Of a stretch of 64,000 nt of DNA, positions 1 through 8,588 are shown piece after piece (the stretch's first letter is position 1; every line of letters starts with the position of its first letter). Under the pieces are notes generated by a model. It searched no databases and was not told where the DNA came from. It saw only the letters and a program-made list of their open reading frames with translations. This DNA is from CAZWVI01 sp964637165 (GTDB lineage: Bacteria > Planctomycetota > UBA1135), in assembly GCA_964637165.1 (NCBI GenBank), contig CAZWVI010000002.1:1-64000 (forward strand). Reading direction: 5' to 3'. The position numbers and the translations under genes are program-made.

Positions 1-56
1 ACCTTTTTTGTTTTTACTTCTCTTTTTGTGCCCACTTGGTGGGGTCAGAGTCCAGG

Positions 57-62
57 TACACT
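57..62 (+). promoter_or_regulatory. -10 element of leaderless promoter (M64 gene)
   Basis: TACACT is followed by exactly six bases and then the ATG at 69. This matches the -10-to-start spacing seen at about 20 other genes here and predicts transcription starting on or next to the start codon. No Shine-Dalgarno sequence precedes the ATG. Confidence 0.5.
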
Positions 63-68
63 ACCTGA

Positions 69-1421
69 ATGCTCTTGCAAGTTTCCATGTTGGTGGTTTT
101 AAATGCGCCTGTTCAGGGTGTCATTGACCACGCCGGTCGCGCCAAAAAAATGCTTACTCAAGCCGAATCGCTTGCAAGTAAGGGTAAGTGGTCTTCAGCG
201 CGCAATAAATATTGGAATATTCAACGCAGTCATCCTGAAACCCCTGAGGCAATAGTTGCTAACCGCAGACTGCAGAATGGTTTTTTGGGTACACGTGAAA
301 TTAAATCAAGTGGTCCAAGTGAAAACAGGGTTGACGTTTTGATAATGGGTGACGGGTACATTCTTAATAAACTCCATACTTTTAAGAACGATGCAAAGGA
401 TGTTGAAAAAGCATTTTCGCGTAATAAAACATTGCGTGAATACGCAGGATATTTTAATTACTTTGAGGTGGGTGTGTTTAGTCAGGAAAACGGTGTAGAC
501 CCTCCAGGGGAGGATAAAGAGGACACCGCGTTGGGGACGCGTTACACCAACCGTAACCGCAGCCATGTAAGCGTTGACCGTAGTCGCGTGGCCGAGATCT
601 TTAATGAAATTGAATTTGACGATTCGTTGGCAGTAGTTTTAGTTCATCAAGTTGAACTTGGCGCGACTGGTGGGGGCGGCATTGCAACTTTATCGAAGGG
701 TGCCGAGTTGGATACGATTTGTCATGAATGGGGGCACGCTTTTGCCGGCCTCGCTGATGAATATGATTCTGACCCCGGCTACACCGGCGATGCAAGCGAA
801 TCAGCTAACCTGGCTTTAACCGATAACCCCGAGAAAGTTCCCTGGGCTCATTTTTTAAGAGATAAATATTACAAGCGTAAAGTTGGAGTTCATCGCGGAG
901 GCGGTGGCCGCGCAAATGGAACTTGGAAACCAGGAGTGCGTAATTGCACAATGATGAACGGAGGCGACTATTGCCCTGTTTGTCGCGAACAAATATTGTT
1001 GGCCATATATCGTTACGTTGACCCTATTGATAGTTGTTTGCCAGAGGCGCGTGCAGTGGTTGAGGTTTCGGTTGGTGAAAAGGTGAATATGCTTGAGTTT
1101 GAAGTTTCTCCCATGCAGCCGGCGACCCATGACTTGGAAATATCTTGGTGGCTTCTAGAAGGCGAGCATCTTCCTAAGCTAGAACCGCTCAGAACGCGTC
1201 AAAATGGCCGATTGCGGCGTTTGGAGGGCATTGACCAACCGGTGATGGACGGGTCGAGCGGCCGCCAAAAAATAAAAATAGACAGCGCGGAATTGGATTT
1301 CGGAACCTGGACGGTGGTGTGTCGAGTTGCAGACTCAAGCGTCGTTGGTGGCCACCCGTGGGTTTTACAAGATTCGCGTAAGTTGTTGCAGTCTGAACGT
1401 CGCTGGTTGATTGTTAAATAA
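69..1421 (+). CDS. secreted M64-family (IgA peptidase-type) metallopeptidase
   Basis: A 450-residue exported zinc metallopeptidase. The hydrophobic N-terminus (MLLQVSMLVVLNAPVQG) looks like a signal peptide. The catalytic motif is CHEWGHAFAGLADEY, with His219, Glu220 and His223 as the HExxH core and the following G-x-x-DE typical of peptidase family M64. Upstream lies the M64 N-terminal region (SGPSENRVDVLIMGDGY). The C-terminal third is probably beta-rich. M64 enzymes are secreted proteases; the substrate here is unknown. The ATG at 69 is chosen because TACACT ends 6 nt upstream, indicating a leaderless transcript. It converges with the transporter gene that follows. Confidence 0.88.
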   Translation: MLLQVSMLVVLNAPVQGVIDHAGRAKKMLTQAESLASKGKWSSARNKYWNIQRSHPETPEAIVANRRLQNGFLGTREIKSSGPSENRVDVLIMGDGYILNKLHTFKNDAKDVEKAFSRNKTLREYAGYFNYFEVGVFSQENGVDPPGEDKEDTALGTRYTNRNRSHVSVDRSRVAEIFNEIEFDDSLAVVLVHQVELGATGGGGIATLSKGAELDTICHEWGHAFAGLADEYDSDPGYTGDASESANLALTDNPEKVPWAHFLRDKYYKRKVGVHRGGGGRANGTWKPGVRNCTMMNGGDYCPVCREQILLAIYRYVDPIDSCLPEARAVVEVSVGEKVNMLEFEVSPMQPATHDLEISWWLLEGEHLPKLEPLRTRQNGRLRRLEGIDQPVMDGSSGRQKIKIDSAELDFGTWTVVCRVADSSVVGGHPWVLQDSRKLLQSERRWLIVK

Positions 1422-1451
1422 AACTTCCACCTTAACTGCATGAAATAATTT

Positions 1452-2321
1452 TTAGAGCGGGTCAGCGTGAACTGTTACTGACGAACGCGGAATCATTCGT
1501 TCAATTTTCTCAGCAACATCTTCGCTTAAATCATGTGCCTCGACAAAGCTAAGTTCGCGCGGCAAGTCAAGGTGCAGCTCAAGAAACAAATCGGATCCCG
1601 AGCGTCGCGTACGCAAATCGTGAAAGCCGCCAATCTTTGGTGTGAACGATGAAATTACGTTCAGTACCGCGGCCTCTTCACTTGGCTGCAACCCTTTGTC
1701 CATTAAGTTGCCAATTCCTTCTAGGAAGATTTTGCGGGCGGTGTTCAGAATAAAAAGTGCAATCGCTAATCCAACAACCAAATCAGGCCATGAGGTCTGA
1801 TCTAATAGCTTTGAAAGTAGGAGGCCGGCGATTGCGGCGATGTTAACTAAGACATCGGCCAAATGGTGATGGCGGTCGGCTTCAAGTGCCAAGGAGCCGG
1901 TGTCCTTGGCGACTTTTCCAACATGATTCGCCCACCAAACGGTGACAACTGAACAGATTGCCATCACGCCAATTCCCAGCCAGTGGTTCTGTACGCTAGC
2001 CTGGTCGTTGATACCACGGCGAACGGTTTCGAAAATTAAGCCACAACCAGCTAAAGCAATAAATGCGCTTTGTAAAAGGGCGGCCAATCCTTCTGCTTTA
2101 CCGTGGCCCCACGGGTGGTCCGCGTCGGCTGGGCGCTCGGCATGCAACACCGCCCACAAAACCAAAAATGTAGTGGCGATGTCGACCAGCGAATCTGCGG
2201 CAGAGCCAAGCACCCCAGTTGAATGGGTAAACAGGAAAGATACAGCTTTTAATAAAGCGAGCACCCCAACAACCTTGATGGTGTTGATGGCGGTACGTGA
2301 TCGGCGGTTTCCTGGACTCAT
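1452..2321 (-). CDS. cation diffusion facilitator (CDF) family transporter
   Basis: A 289-residue inner-membrane metal/proton antiporter of the CDF family (Zn2+, Fe2+, Co2+ or Mn2+ efflux; the ion cannot be told from sequence). Seen: N-terminal helices with the SAADSLVDIATT stretch (the D-x3-D metal site in TM2), the signature HPWGHGKAEGLAAL, a second site H-H-x2-D in DRHHHLADVLVN, and the cytoplasmic C-terminal domain ending VTVHADPL. The start at 2321 (MSPGNRRSRTA) is preferred over an upstream in-frame start at 2384, which would overlap the divergent gene beginning at 2368. The short distance between the two ATGs suggests divergent promoters. Confidence 0.9.
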   Translation of the reverse strand: MSPGNRRSRTAINTIKVVGVLALLKAVSFLFTHSTGVLGSAADSLVDIATTFLVLWAVLHAERPADADHPWGHGKAEGLAALLQSAFIALAGCGLIFETVRRGINDQASVQNHWLGIGVMAICSVVTVWWANHVGKVAKDTGSLALEADRHHHLADVLVNIAAIAGLLLSKLLDQTSWPDLVVGLAIALFILNTARKIFLEGIGNLMDKGLQPSEEAAVLNVISSFTPKIGGFHDLRTRRSGSDLFLELHLDLPRELSFVEAHDLSEDVAEKIERMIPRSSVTVHADPL

Positions 2322-2367
2322 GACTAGGGAAGGTAATTGCGGTGGCGCGCGTCCATACTTTAAGCCA

Positions 2368-3963
2368 ATGGCCGGCTCAACCACCCATTCACTTCGGTAC
2401 TTCTACCTTATTTTAGGGGTAGTGGTGGTGGGGGCGTTGTTTGGAATTCTTTGGGATTCGGCGAAGGTCGTGCCAACCGAGTCCAATAGCGTAGAGCCGG
2501 CGGCGGAAGACCACACTAGTCATTCGCCACCAATCGCTGCTGAATTGGAGCAAACTACCAGCAACTTACGTGGCGATGGCCCGTTGGTGGTTGAACTAAA
2601 TTGGCTTGGCAATAAAACAGGTCAATTGGCTAGTGTTAAGCGTGGCGGTTTTATGCAGGGAAAAGTATTGGGAGAAGGTGGAATCCCAATCCCATTTTCT
2701 ACTATTGAAATTTGGTCAGGACCTCAACAAGGACTTCAAGTTGAGTGTGACCAAGATGGCGCTTATCGCTTCGATGGCCTGTTGCCGGGAGTGCATTTGT
2801 TTCGGGTGACAGCCGGAAGTTTGCAAGCTGGACGGTCACAACGAGTTTTGGCACGCGGTCGCACGCGGCGCAATTTTATCGTTGGTGGGCCGACATCATT
2901 GACCTTGAAATTAATCGGCCATGAAAATAAGGCAATTGAAAAAGCCAAAGTCAGTGGCGATCTCGGAATTGTGTACGGGGTATCCGATGCAGATGGGTTG
3001 GTGGAATTGCACTCACTGCCGCGCAGTCCACGCGTGATTATTGATATTAATGCTGATGGCTATGCGGCGACTCGCCACGAATTAAATTTAATGCCGCACA
3101 ATCCAGGTGTTCCGGTAAGTCTTGGCCCCTTGCCGCGTGGTGGAAAGTTGCGTGGCGAAGTAAAGTCGTGGCCAGGGGGCCCGCTTCCACAAATTAGTAT
3201 TGCGCCGCGCGCTTTGCGTCCGGCATCATGGAGTTATCAATGGGAGTTGTGGCATAATTTGCCGACCGATGCCAGCGGCCGTTTTGAATTAACAGATTTG
3301 CCTTCAGGATTGACGGTTGATGTGCGCGCCGAACACGCTACCGGAATTTCTAAACCGGTGGTGCGGGCGGTGAGTCCGGGAGCATATTCACCGGCTTCTG
3401 CAAGTTTTGTAATTCAAGCGCGACGTCAAAGTTTGGGAGGCGTTGTTCGGGACAGCTCAGGCAATTTATTGCCAGGAGTTACGGTACGACTTGAAGCGCA
3501 AGACCCATTGGCGGTGTTGGGTGCAATTTACCCTGGTCTAAAAAACCGCGCGCCGGCCGTTCAGCTGCCAACTCCCGCCAGTCTGCGGCGGGAATATAAA
3601 ACTGGTCGTAGTGGCAAATTTGAGTTTAGTTGGGCTGACCACCCGAAGGGAAGTGGCGGTTTATTGTTGAGTGCGCGCAAGGAGGGCTTTTTCCCAGCGG
3701 TGAATCTGGTGAAGAATGCCCGTTCTGATTTCGCACTCGTTATGGATCCGATTGTTGCCGACGGTGACTTGACACTGGAATTTCTGGGCGAGATTCCTGA
3801 TGTTGAATGGTGGCTTAATAATCAGCGGCAAGACAATTCAGAGGTGACAATTAAAAACTTGCCACAGGGTTTTTACTCCGTAGAAATAAGCCGCAGTGAT
3901 TTATTGTTGTTTGGCGAATCAAACTTCAAACTACAGCAAGGAACTCGCCTCGAGTTACGGTAG
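2368..3963 (+). CDS. membrane-anchored protein with carboxypeptidase-regulatory-like repeats
   Basis: 531 residues. One N-terminal transmembrane segment (about residues 10-30, YFYLILGVVVVGALFGILW) is followed by a large exterior region. It contains several beta-sandwich repeats of the carboxypeptidase regulatory/Cna-B type (G-x-V-L-G-E-G-G-I-P-I-P, DQDGAYRFDGLLPG, DASGRFELTDLPSG, and near 380 VVRDSSGNLLPGVTV). Such repeats are non-catalytic scaffolds common on planctomycete cell surfaces. The reading frame is open back to 1942, but that part is antisense to the CDF transporter. The ATG at 2368 follows TACTTT by 6 nt, the local leaderless pattern. The stop codon forms part of the promoter-like TAGAAT of hutH. 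Confidence 0.72.
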   Translation: MAGSTTHSLRYFYLILGVVVVGALFGILWDSAKVVPTESNSVEPAAEDHTSHSPPIAAELEQTTSNLRGDGPLVVELNWLGNKTGQLASVKRGGFMQGKVLGEGGIPIPFSTIEIWSGPQQGLQVECDQDGAYRFDGLLPGVHLFRVTAGSLQAGRSQRVLARGRTRRNFIVGGPTSLTLKLIGHENKAIEKAKVSGDLGIVYGVSDADGLVELHSLPRSPRVIIDINADGYAATRHELNLMPHNPGVPVSLGPLPRGGKLRGEVKSWPGGPLPQISIAPRALRPASWSYQWELWHNLPTDASGRFELTDLPSGLTVDVRAEHATGISKPVVRAVSPGAYSPASASFVIQARRQSLGGVVRDSSGNLLPGVTVRLEAQDPLAVLGAIYPGLKNRAPAVQLPTPASLRREYKTGRSGKFEFSWADHPKGSGGLLLSARKEGFFPAVNLVKNARSDFALVMDPIVADGDLTLEFLGEIPDVEWWLNNQRQDNSEVTIKNLPQGFYSVEISRSDLLLFGESNFKLQQGTRLELR

Positions 3964-3973
3964 AATCTGGCGT

Positions 3974-5509
3974 ATGCCAACCATCTCGCTAGGTGAAAAG
4001 TTAAATCCTGCTGACCTTTACGTTGTTGCTGCCGGCGACAAAGCAAAACTCCGGCTCGGCCGCGCCGCATTAGCTCGTGTTAAGGAAGCTCGTGCCGAAG
4101 TTGACTCGATTGTTAAAGCTGGGAAGCCAGTTTATGGAATCAATACTGGCTTCGGTGCTTTAGCAAGTGAAAGCATTGAGGCAAATGATGTTTCAAACCT
4201 ACAACGTAATTTATTGTTGTCGCATGCGGTTGGTTGTGGTGATGATATGCCAGACAATGAAAAGCGTTTAGCACTATTGCTGCGTTTACATTCCCTGTGT
4301 AAAGGCCATTCGGGCGTACGCCCATCGGTGGTGCGCTGGTTCATGCGTTTGTTTGAACTCGGTTGGTTGCCACGCATACCCGAACAAGGAAGTGTTGGGG
4401 CATGCGGCGATTTGGCACCGCTGGCGCATTTAGCATTGCCGATTATTGGCAGTGGAGAAATCGTTCTTGAAAACGGCGGAATAATGCAATCCAAGCGCGC
4501 ACTTAAAAAGGTTGGGATCGAGCCAATGCAATTGGCGGCCAAAGAAGGGTTGGCGTTAATTAACGGCGTGCAAATTTCAACCGCGATAGGCTTGTGTGCT
4601 TTGGCGCGCATGCGCAACTTGTCGAAGGTCGCCGATATTGTTGGCGCACTTTCCGTCGAAGCATTGATGGGAAGCCACGCGCCATTTGCCGCGCGCGTTA
4701 CGCGAGTGCGTCCTCACGCGGGTGCCAAAGCGAGCGGCGCCAACATGCGCGACTTGCTGCGTGATTCGGAAGTTGCCAAGGCGCATGCGAAATGTGAACG
4801 TGTGCAGGATCCATACTCCTTCCGTTGTATCCCACAAGTTCATGGCGCGGCAAAAGATGCGCTCGCATATTGCGAATCAGCTTTAGTGACCGAGGCCGAT
4901 AGCGCCACCGACAACCCATTGGTTTTCCCTGGGCGTGGCACCGTGTCTGCGGGCAACTTCCATGGGCATCCAATTGCGATGGCTTTGGACTTTGCGGCTA
5001 ACGCTCTGTGCGCATGGGGCAATATGTCCGAGCGACGTACTTCCAATTTGTTGCACCCGGCAATGAATAATAATTTGCCGGCATTCCTGTCGTTTAAGCC
5101 AGGAATTAATTCAGGTTTGATGATGCCACAAGTGACGGCTGCCGCACTCTGTTCGGAGAATAAAACCTTAGCTTCGCCAGCGAGTTGCGACACCATTCCG
5201 ACTAGTGCAGACCAGGAAGACCACGTTTCGATGGCCAATCACGCGGCCCGCAAGTTGCGCATGTCAGTCGAGAACGCCGAGCGAATTTTGGCAATTGAAC
5301 TTTACTGTTCATGCCAAGCGCGCGAGTTTCATCGTGGCACTAAAGCAGGCTTGGGCGCGCAGGCCGCCCATGAATTAGTGCGCAAATATATTCCGCGTTT
5401 GAAGAATGACCGCTACCTTGGACCAGAATTGGACAAGGTCCATGAGCTAGTACGTTCGGGTGCCGTAGTTAAGGCAGTTGAAGCGGTTGCCGGCGAGTTG
5501 CGCGTTTAG
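3974..5509 (+). CDS. hutH: histidine ammonia-lyase with Ala-Cys-Gly MIO triad
   Basis: A 511-residue lyase converting L-histidine to urocanate and ammonia, the first step of histidine degradation; length is normal for the family. Conserved blocks: YGINTGFGALAS, LLLSHAVGCGD, VRPSVV, GSVGACGDLAPLAH, QDPYSFRCIPQVHGAAKD, TDNPLVFP and GNFHGHPIAMALDFAAN. The MIO prosthetic group normally forms from Ala-Ser-Gly; here codons 143-145 read Ala-Cys-Gly (TGC at 4403). From memory of the literature, a Ser-to-Cys variant of Pseudomonas putida HAL kept activity, so this enzyme is probably functional. A related aromatic amino-acid ammonia-lyase is less likely. The ATG at 3974 lies 7 nt after TAGAAT, whose TAG is the previous stop. 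hutU lies 12 kb away; no hutI or hutG is seen. Confidence 0.92.
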   Translation: MPTISLGEKLNPADLYVVAAGDKAKLRLGRAALARVKEARAEVDSIVKAGKPVYGINTGFGALASESIEANDVSNLQRNLLLSHAVGCGDDMPDNEKRLALLLRLHSLCKGHSGVRPSVVRWFMRLFELGWLPRIPEQGSVGACGDLAPLAHLALPIIGSGEIVLENGGIMQSKRALKKVGIEPMQLAAKEGLALINGVQISTAIGLCALARMRNLSKVADIVGALSVEALMGSHAPFAARVTRVRPHAGAKASGANMRDLLRDSEVAKAHAKCERVQDPYSFRCIPQVHGAAKDALAYCESALVTEADSATDNPLVFPGRGTVSAGNFHGHPIAMALDFAANALCAWGNMSERRTSNLLHPAMNNNLPAFLSFKPGINSGLMMPQVTAAALCSENKTLASPASCDTIPTSADQEDHVSMANHAARKLRMSVENAERILAIELYCSCQAREFHRGTKAGLGAQAAHELVRKYIPRLKNDRYLGPELDKVHELVRSGAVVKAVEAVAGELRV

Positions 5510-5537
5510 CCGACTTGGCGTTTAGCTGGCTTGTGGC

Positions 5538-6959
5538 TTAACGCTCAAACTTGAAGATCGCTTGACTAGTAGGGCTTAACTCTAGATTTGCTGAAGCAAT
5601 AATTTCTGCGCCACTACGTGCGCTAACTGCCAGCGACCCTAAAGGTAAACGCAAACGGAATCGTTCACGCGCTTTAACGCTAACTTCGATTACCCTTTGG
5701 TTGTTGTGGGTGAAACGAATCGAAATCGTGCCCTCTTCGCCGGGGGCGATGAAATCCATAGTTCTGGCAGGAAGCCAGTTGTACCAACTATTTTCTTTAG
5801 ATTTAGTATCGAAACTACCAAATGCAACTTTGCCATCACTGCGACTTAGGTAGTAGGAGTATCGACCAGGAATAACCTCGAAGCTGAGATTTTCACCTGC
5901 TGGCCAATTGTGGTTGCTGGTAAAACCACTGTCCCCGGCGTGCAATCTTCCTGTAATAGAGTGTTTGCTGGCCGCCGGCATCGTTGCCGCTTGGTTTAAT
6001 TGGATGGATGTAGTGTTGGGGACGCCAATGTTAATGCGCACATCGGGGCCCGGCACAATAAGCACGCTTTTGGCTAATTGAGTGCCGCCACGTTGGATTG
6101 CTGAAACCTCAACTTGTTGGTTTGGCAAACCCTTTAAGCGAAAATTTCCACCGCTGTCAGAACGCGTAATTGCTTGGCCGTTTTCGCCCCAACTGGCGAA
6201 GATTAAAACGTCCGAAACTGGGGTGCCGCTACTGCCAAGTACTGTGCCATCAATCCATTCGGAATTGCTGGCAACTAAAGGAGCATTGGCTTTAATTTCT
6301 GCGAGATCAAAGTTGAGCTTTGAATTCTGGCCAGCATCTAATAAAAATTGTCCAGGTAGCAACATTGAGTGGCCACTTTCTTCGCGAACGTAGATCTGGA
6401 AAAAAGCTGACGCGGGAATATTGCTTAGAGTCGCATGTCCATTAGCATCACTGCGGCGATGTAACTTTGGTGAAAGAGTTCCCGGTAAAACATCACCGAG
6501 TAAGTAAACCGGGTAGATTAGTGCGTTGCTAACTGGAGTTCCACGTTTGCTCAATGTTAGGTCAAGACTTGCACCTTGATCCATGAAGAAAATTGCCGCG
6601 TCATTCTTCGACTCGAATCCGCTAACTGGCAAAAATGTTTTTAGGCCGCGGTCGTTGCTGAAAACAGTTGCATAAGGGAGTGGGGGCAGTGCTCGGTCTT
6701 GTTGATTGACCATGAAGTTAAAACGGCCTTCATTGTCACTGTTGAATTTTCGACCATTCCATTCAATTACTACATCGCCAATAGGAGCGTTTGAGTTTTG
6801 GTCAAGCACTTGGCCGAAGAAGTCAAACTTGCCAGTGGCTTGGGGGTGGGGTAGTTCAATCCCAAATCCTTGCACTATTGGCTGTGTCCAAGGATATTCG
6901 TGAAACTCGGCCTGTGGCGCGGCAAGGGTGAAAGAAAGAAGAATTGTGTTGAGTACCAT
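5538..6959 (-). CDS. secreted protein with carboxypeptidase-regulatory-like domains
   Basis: 473 residues with an N-terminal signal peptide (MVLNTILLSFTLAAPQA). It has three or more Cna-B/carboxypeptidase-regulatory-like segments: DFFGQVLDQNSNAPIGDVVI, IDGTVLGSSGTPVSDVLI with SGGNFRLKGLPNQQVEV, and SITGRLHAGDSG. No catalytic motif is visible. It is probably an extracytoplasmic structural or binding protein, related in style to the protein at 2368-3963. The start is 1 nt after the stop of the gene at 6961-8421 (TAAAATG), so the two are almost certainly cotranscribed and translationally coupled. Confidence 0.7.
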   Translation of the reverse strand: MVLNTILLSFTLAAPQAEFHEYPWTQPIVQGFGIELPHPQATGKFDFFGQVLDQNSNAPIGDVVIEWNGRKFNSDNEGRFNFMVNQQDRALPPLPYATVFSNDRGLKTFLPVSGFESKNDAAIFFMDQGASLDLTLSKRGTPVSNALIYPVYLLGDVLPGTLSPKLHRRSDANGHATLSNIPASAFFQIYVREESGHSMLLPGQFLLDAGQNSKLNFDLAEIKANAPLVASNSEWIDGTVLGSSGTPVSDVLIFASWGENGQAITRSDSGGNFRLKGLPNQQVEVSAIQRGGTQLAKSVLIVPGPDVRINIGVPNTTSIQLNQAATMPAASKHSITGRLHAGDSGFTSNHNWPAGENLSFEVIPGRYSYYLSRSDGKVAFGSFDTKSKENSWYNWLPARTMDFIAPGEEGTISIRFTHNNQRVIEVSVKARERFRLRLPLGSLAVSARSGAEIIASANLELSPTSQAIFKFER

Positions 6960-6960
6960 T

Positions 6961-8421
6961 TTAATTCCAGATTACGTAGTCGTCGAGAATGGTGTCTAAA
7001 TTAGTATCAACCAATCCAACAACTGTACTGAATGAGGGGGGGATGCAAGCACGGTAGAAGGGGTCCGAACTTGCAGCTACAGTGTAAGACGGCACCCAAC
7101 TTGAGCCGGCATCCCATGAAAAAGTACTTTCAAAAGTTGCAATCTCTTTTACACCAGCAAGTTCCGGAATGTAGCTAGGGTCGGCAACAAACTTAACTTT
7201 GCCGGTTTTTAGAGAAATATGGTGAATGGCGTCGTCAATTCCATCAATCGCAAACATGGTGTTGGGCGCTGCAGAAATTCCCGTTAGAGCAACTGGCCAC
7301 TTCATCGAGCCTGATGAAGTTAATTGAGTAATGGTGTGGTTAAGTGTTGGACTGCTTAAATCGAAATCAATTTGCCAGACGGTGCCAACAAAATCCGCTT
7401 CACGGGCGACACCGATTTGCCAACTCGAATCGCCGGCGCGCAACAATGAGAGCGGGATTACCGACTCGTTGTTAAGTATGGACAAGTCAACTTCGACTCG
7501 GCGTTGTTCGCCGTTGACGTGAAGGTTGTAGTTGAGCGTGCGTTGCCATGGGGTGAGGATTACATGCCCGCGACCACCACCGGCTAGAGCCACCGGAACT
7601 ACGCTTCGATGCCAATTAGGGCCAGTTGCGCCGTTTGCGCGAATAAAGTTGTCGGGCGGACATGGACCTGGAGCTATTAAGTCGGCACAACAGCAAGCAC
7701 AATCAACCTGCGGTGCGCCGGCATCACAAAGGATTTTATTGCACAGCTTAATTTGGTCGCAGATTTGTTCGTTCATATCCTCATATTCATCGGCATTTTT
7801 GGCTATTGACTTTAGACAACCGCTGGAAAGAATTGAACAAAGGGTGGACGCTTCATAACTTACGGCGGTAGTTTCGAATTCCTCGGCGTTGTTGGCGCCA
7901 TCGTTTGGATTGTTTAAATGTGATGACTCATGAATTAAAATTTCTGCTAATTGCAAAGTTGCGATGTTGTCCGTGCCGCCTGCGCCATCATCGGTATCCA
8001 TGTATTTGCCACTAATATTTACCCCTGGATGATTTGAAAATCCGTCACCGTCGCGCGATGCAGAAGCGGCTTTGCCAGGCACCTCGACGGTTTCTTGGCA
8101 AATATTTCCACCATCAAGCAAGCCTTGTAAATCTTTGGTCAAACTTTGCTCGCCGTTAGATCCATCAAGTGGAATTGGTTTGCTCATGCATTTTTCTAAA
8201 TTTTTAAGCATATCAATTGCATCTTGTACTGCATCTTTTTGCTTTTGATTTAGCGGTTTGCCTTCGCGTTCAGTTCTCACTTCAAAGTTACGGCTGCCAG
8301 GGCGGCCGGAGGTGCGCTCAAAACTGAAGCAGGGATTACCGGTAGGGCAAGAACAATCGGGGCCGGCGGTGGTGGGGGCTGGCAACAGTAGGCCAAGCAG
8401 AACGATGAGGAATGGTTTCAT
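6961..8421 (-). CDS. secreted putative zincin-type metallopeptidase, uncharacterised
   Basis: 486 residues. Signal peptide MKPFLIVLLGLLLPAPTTAG, followed by a Cys-rich start (CSCPTGNPCFSF). It has an IHESSH motif (His164, Glu165, His168), an HExxH zinc site, with acidic residues about 12 further on (NNAEEFETTAVSYEA) that could supply a third ligand. A Cys cluster (CDAGAPQVDCACCCADL) follows, then a C-terminal half likely to be beta-propeller or Ig-like. The family is not recognised. The ATG at 8421 gives a clean signal peptide; the frame is open to a TTG at 8493. Forms an operon with the downstream gene ending at 5538. Confidence 0.6.
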   Translation of the reverse strand: MKPFLIVLLGLLLPAPTTAGPDCSCPTGNPCFSFERTSGRPGSRNFEVRTEREGKPLNQKQKDAVQDAIDMLKNLEKCMSKPIPLDGSNGEQSLTKDLQGLLDGGNICQETVEVPGKAASASRDGDGFSNHPGVNISGKYMDTDDGAGGTDNIATLQLAEILIHESSHLNNPNDGANNAEEFETTAVSYEASTLCSILSSGCLKSIAKNADEYEDMNEQICDQIKLCNKILCDAGAPQVDCACCCADLIAPGPCPPDNFIRANGATGPNWHRSVVPVALAGGGRGHVILTPWQRTLNYNLHVNGEQRRVEVDLSILNNESVIPLSLLRAGDSSWQIGVAREADFVGTVWQIDFDLSSPTLNHTITQLTSSGSMKWPVALTGISAAPNTMFAIDGIDDAIHHISLKTGKVKFVADPSYIPELAGVKEIATFESTFSWDAGSSWVPSYTVAASSDPFYRACIPPSFSTVVGLVDTNLDTILDDYVIWN

Positions 8422-8553
8422 TAGGAGAGAAAATTGGCCGGTTGAAAAGCCAAGAAGTCCAATTAGCACATAGCCAATCCAATCTGTCAACACGACTAAG
8501 TCATGTAAACCGTTTAACTGTATGGAGTTGGGGAATGTTAGGAAATCCTAAAT

Positions 8554-8582
8554 ATGACAAATTTCCATGCCTGTGGCATACT
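8554..8582 (+). promoter_or_regulatory. sigma70-type promoter of M36 peptidase gene
   Basis: ATGACA (8554-8559) resembles a -35 box. After a 17-bp spacer comes CATACT (8577-8582), preceded by TGG as in an extended -10. Six bases (AGAGGA) then separate it from the ATG at 8589. This is the most complete promoter I can read in the window and supports leaderless transcription, although AGAGGA could also serve as a Shine-Dalgarno if transcription starts earlier. Confidence 0.6.
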
Positions 8583-8588
8583 AGAGGA

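Noticed and set aside
1942..2367. N-terminal extension of the protein starting at 2368
   Set aside because: It is antisense to a conserved CDF transporter, has no protein-like composition, and the promoter element points to 2368.
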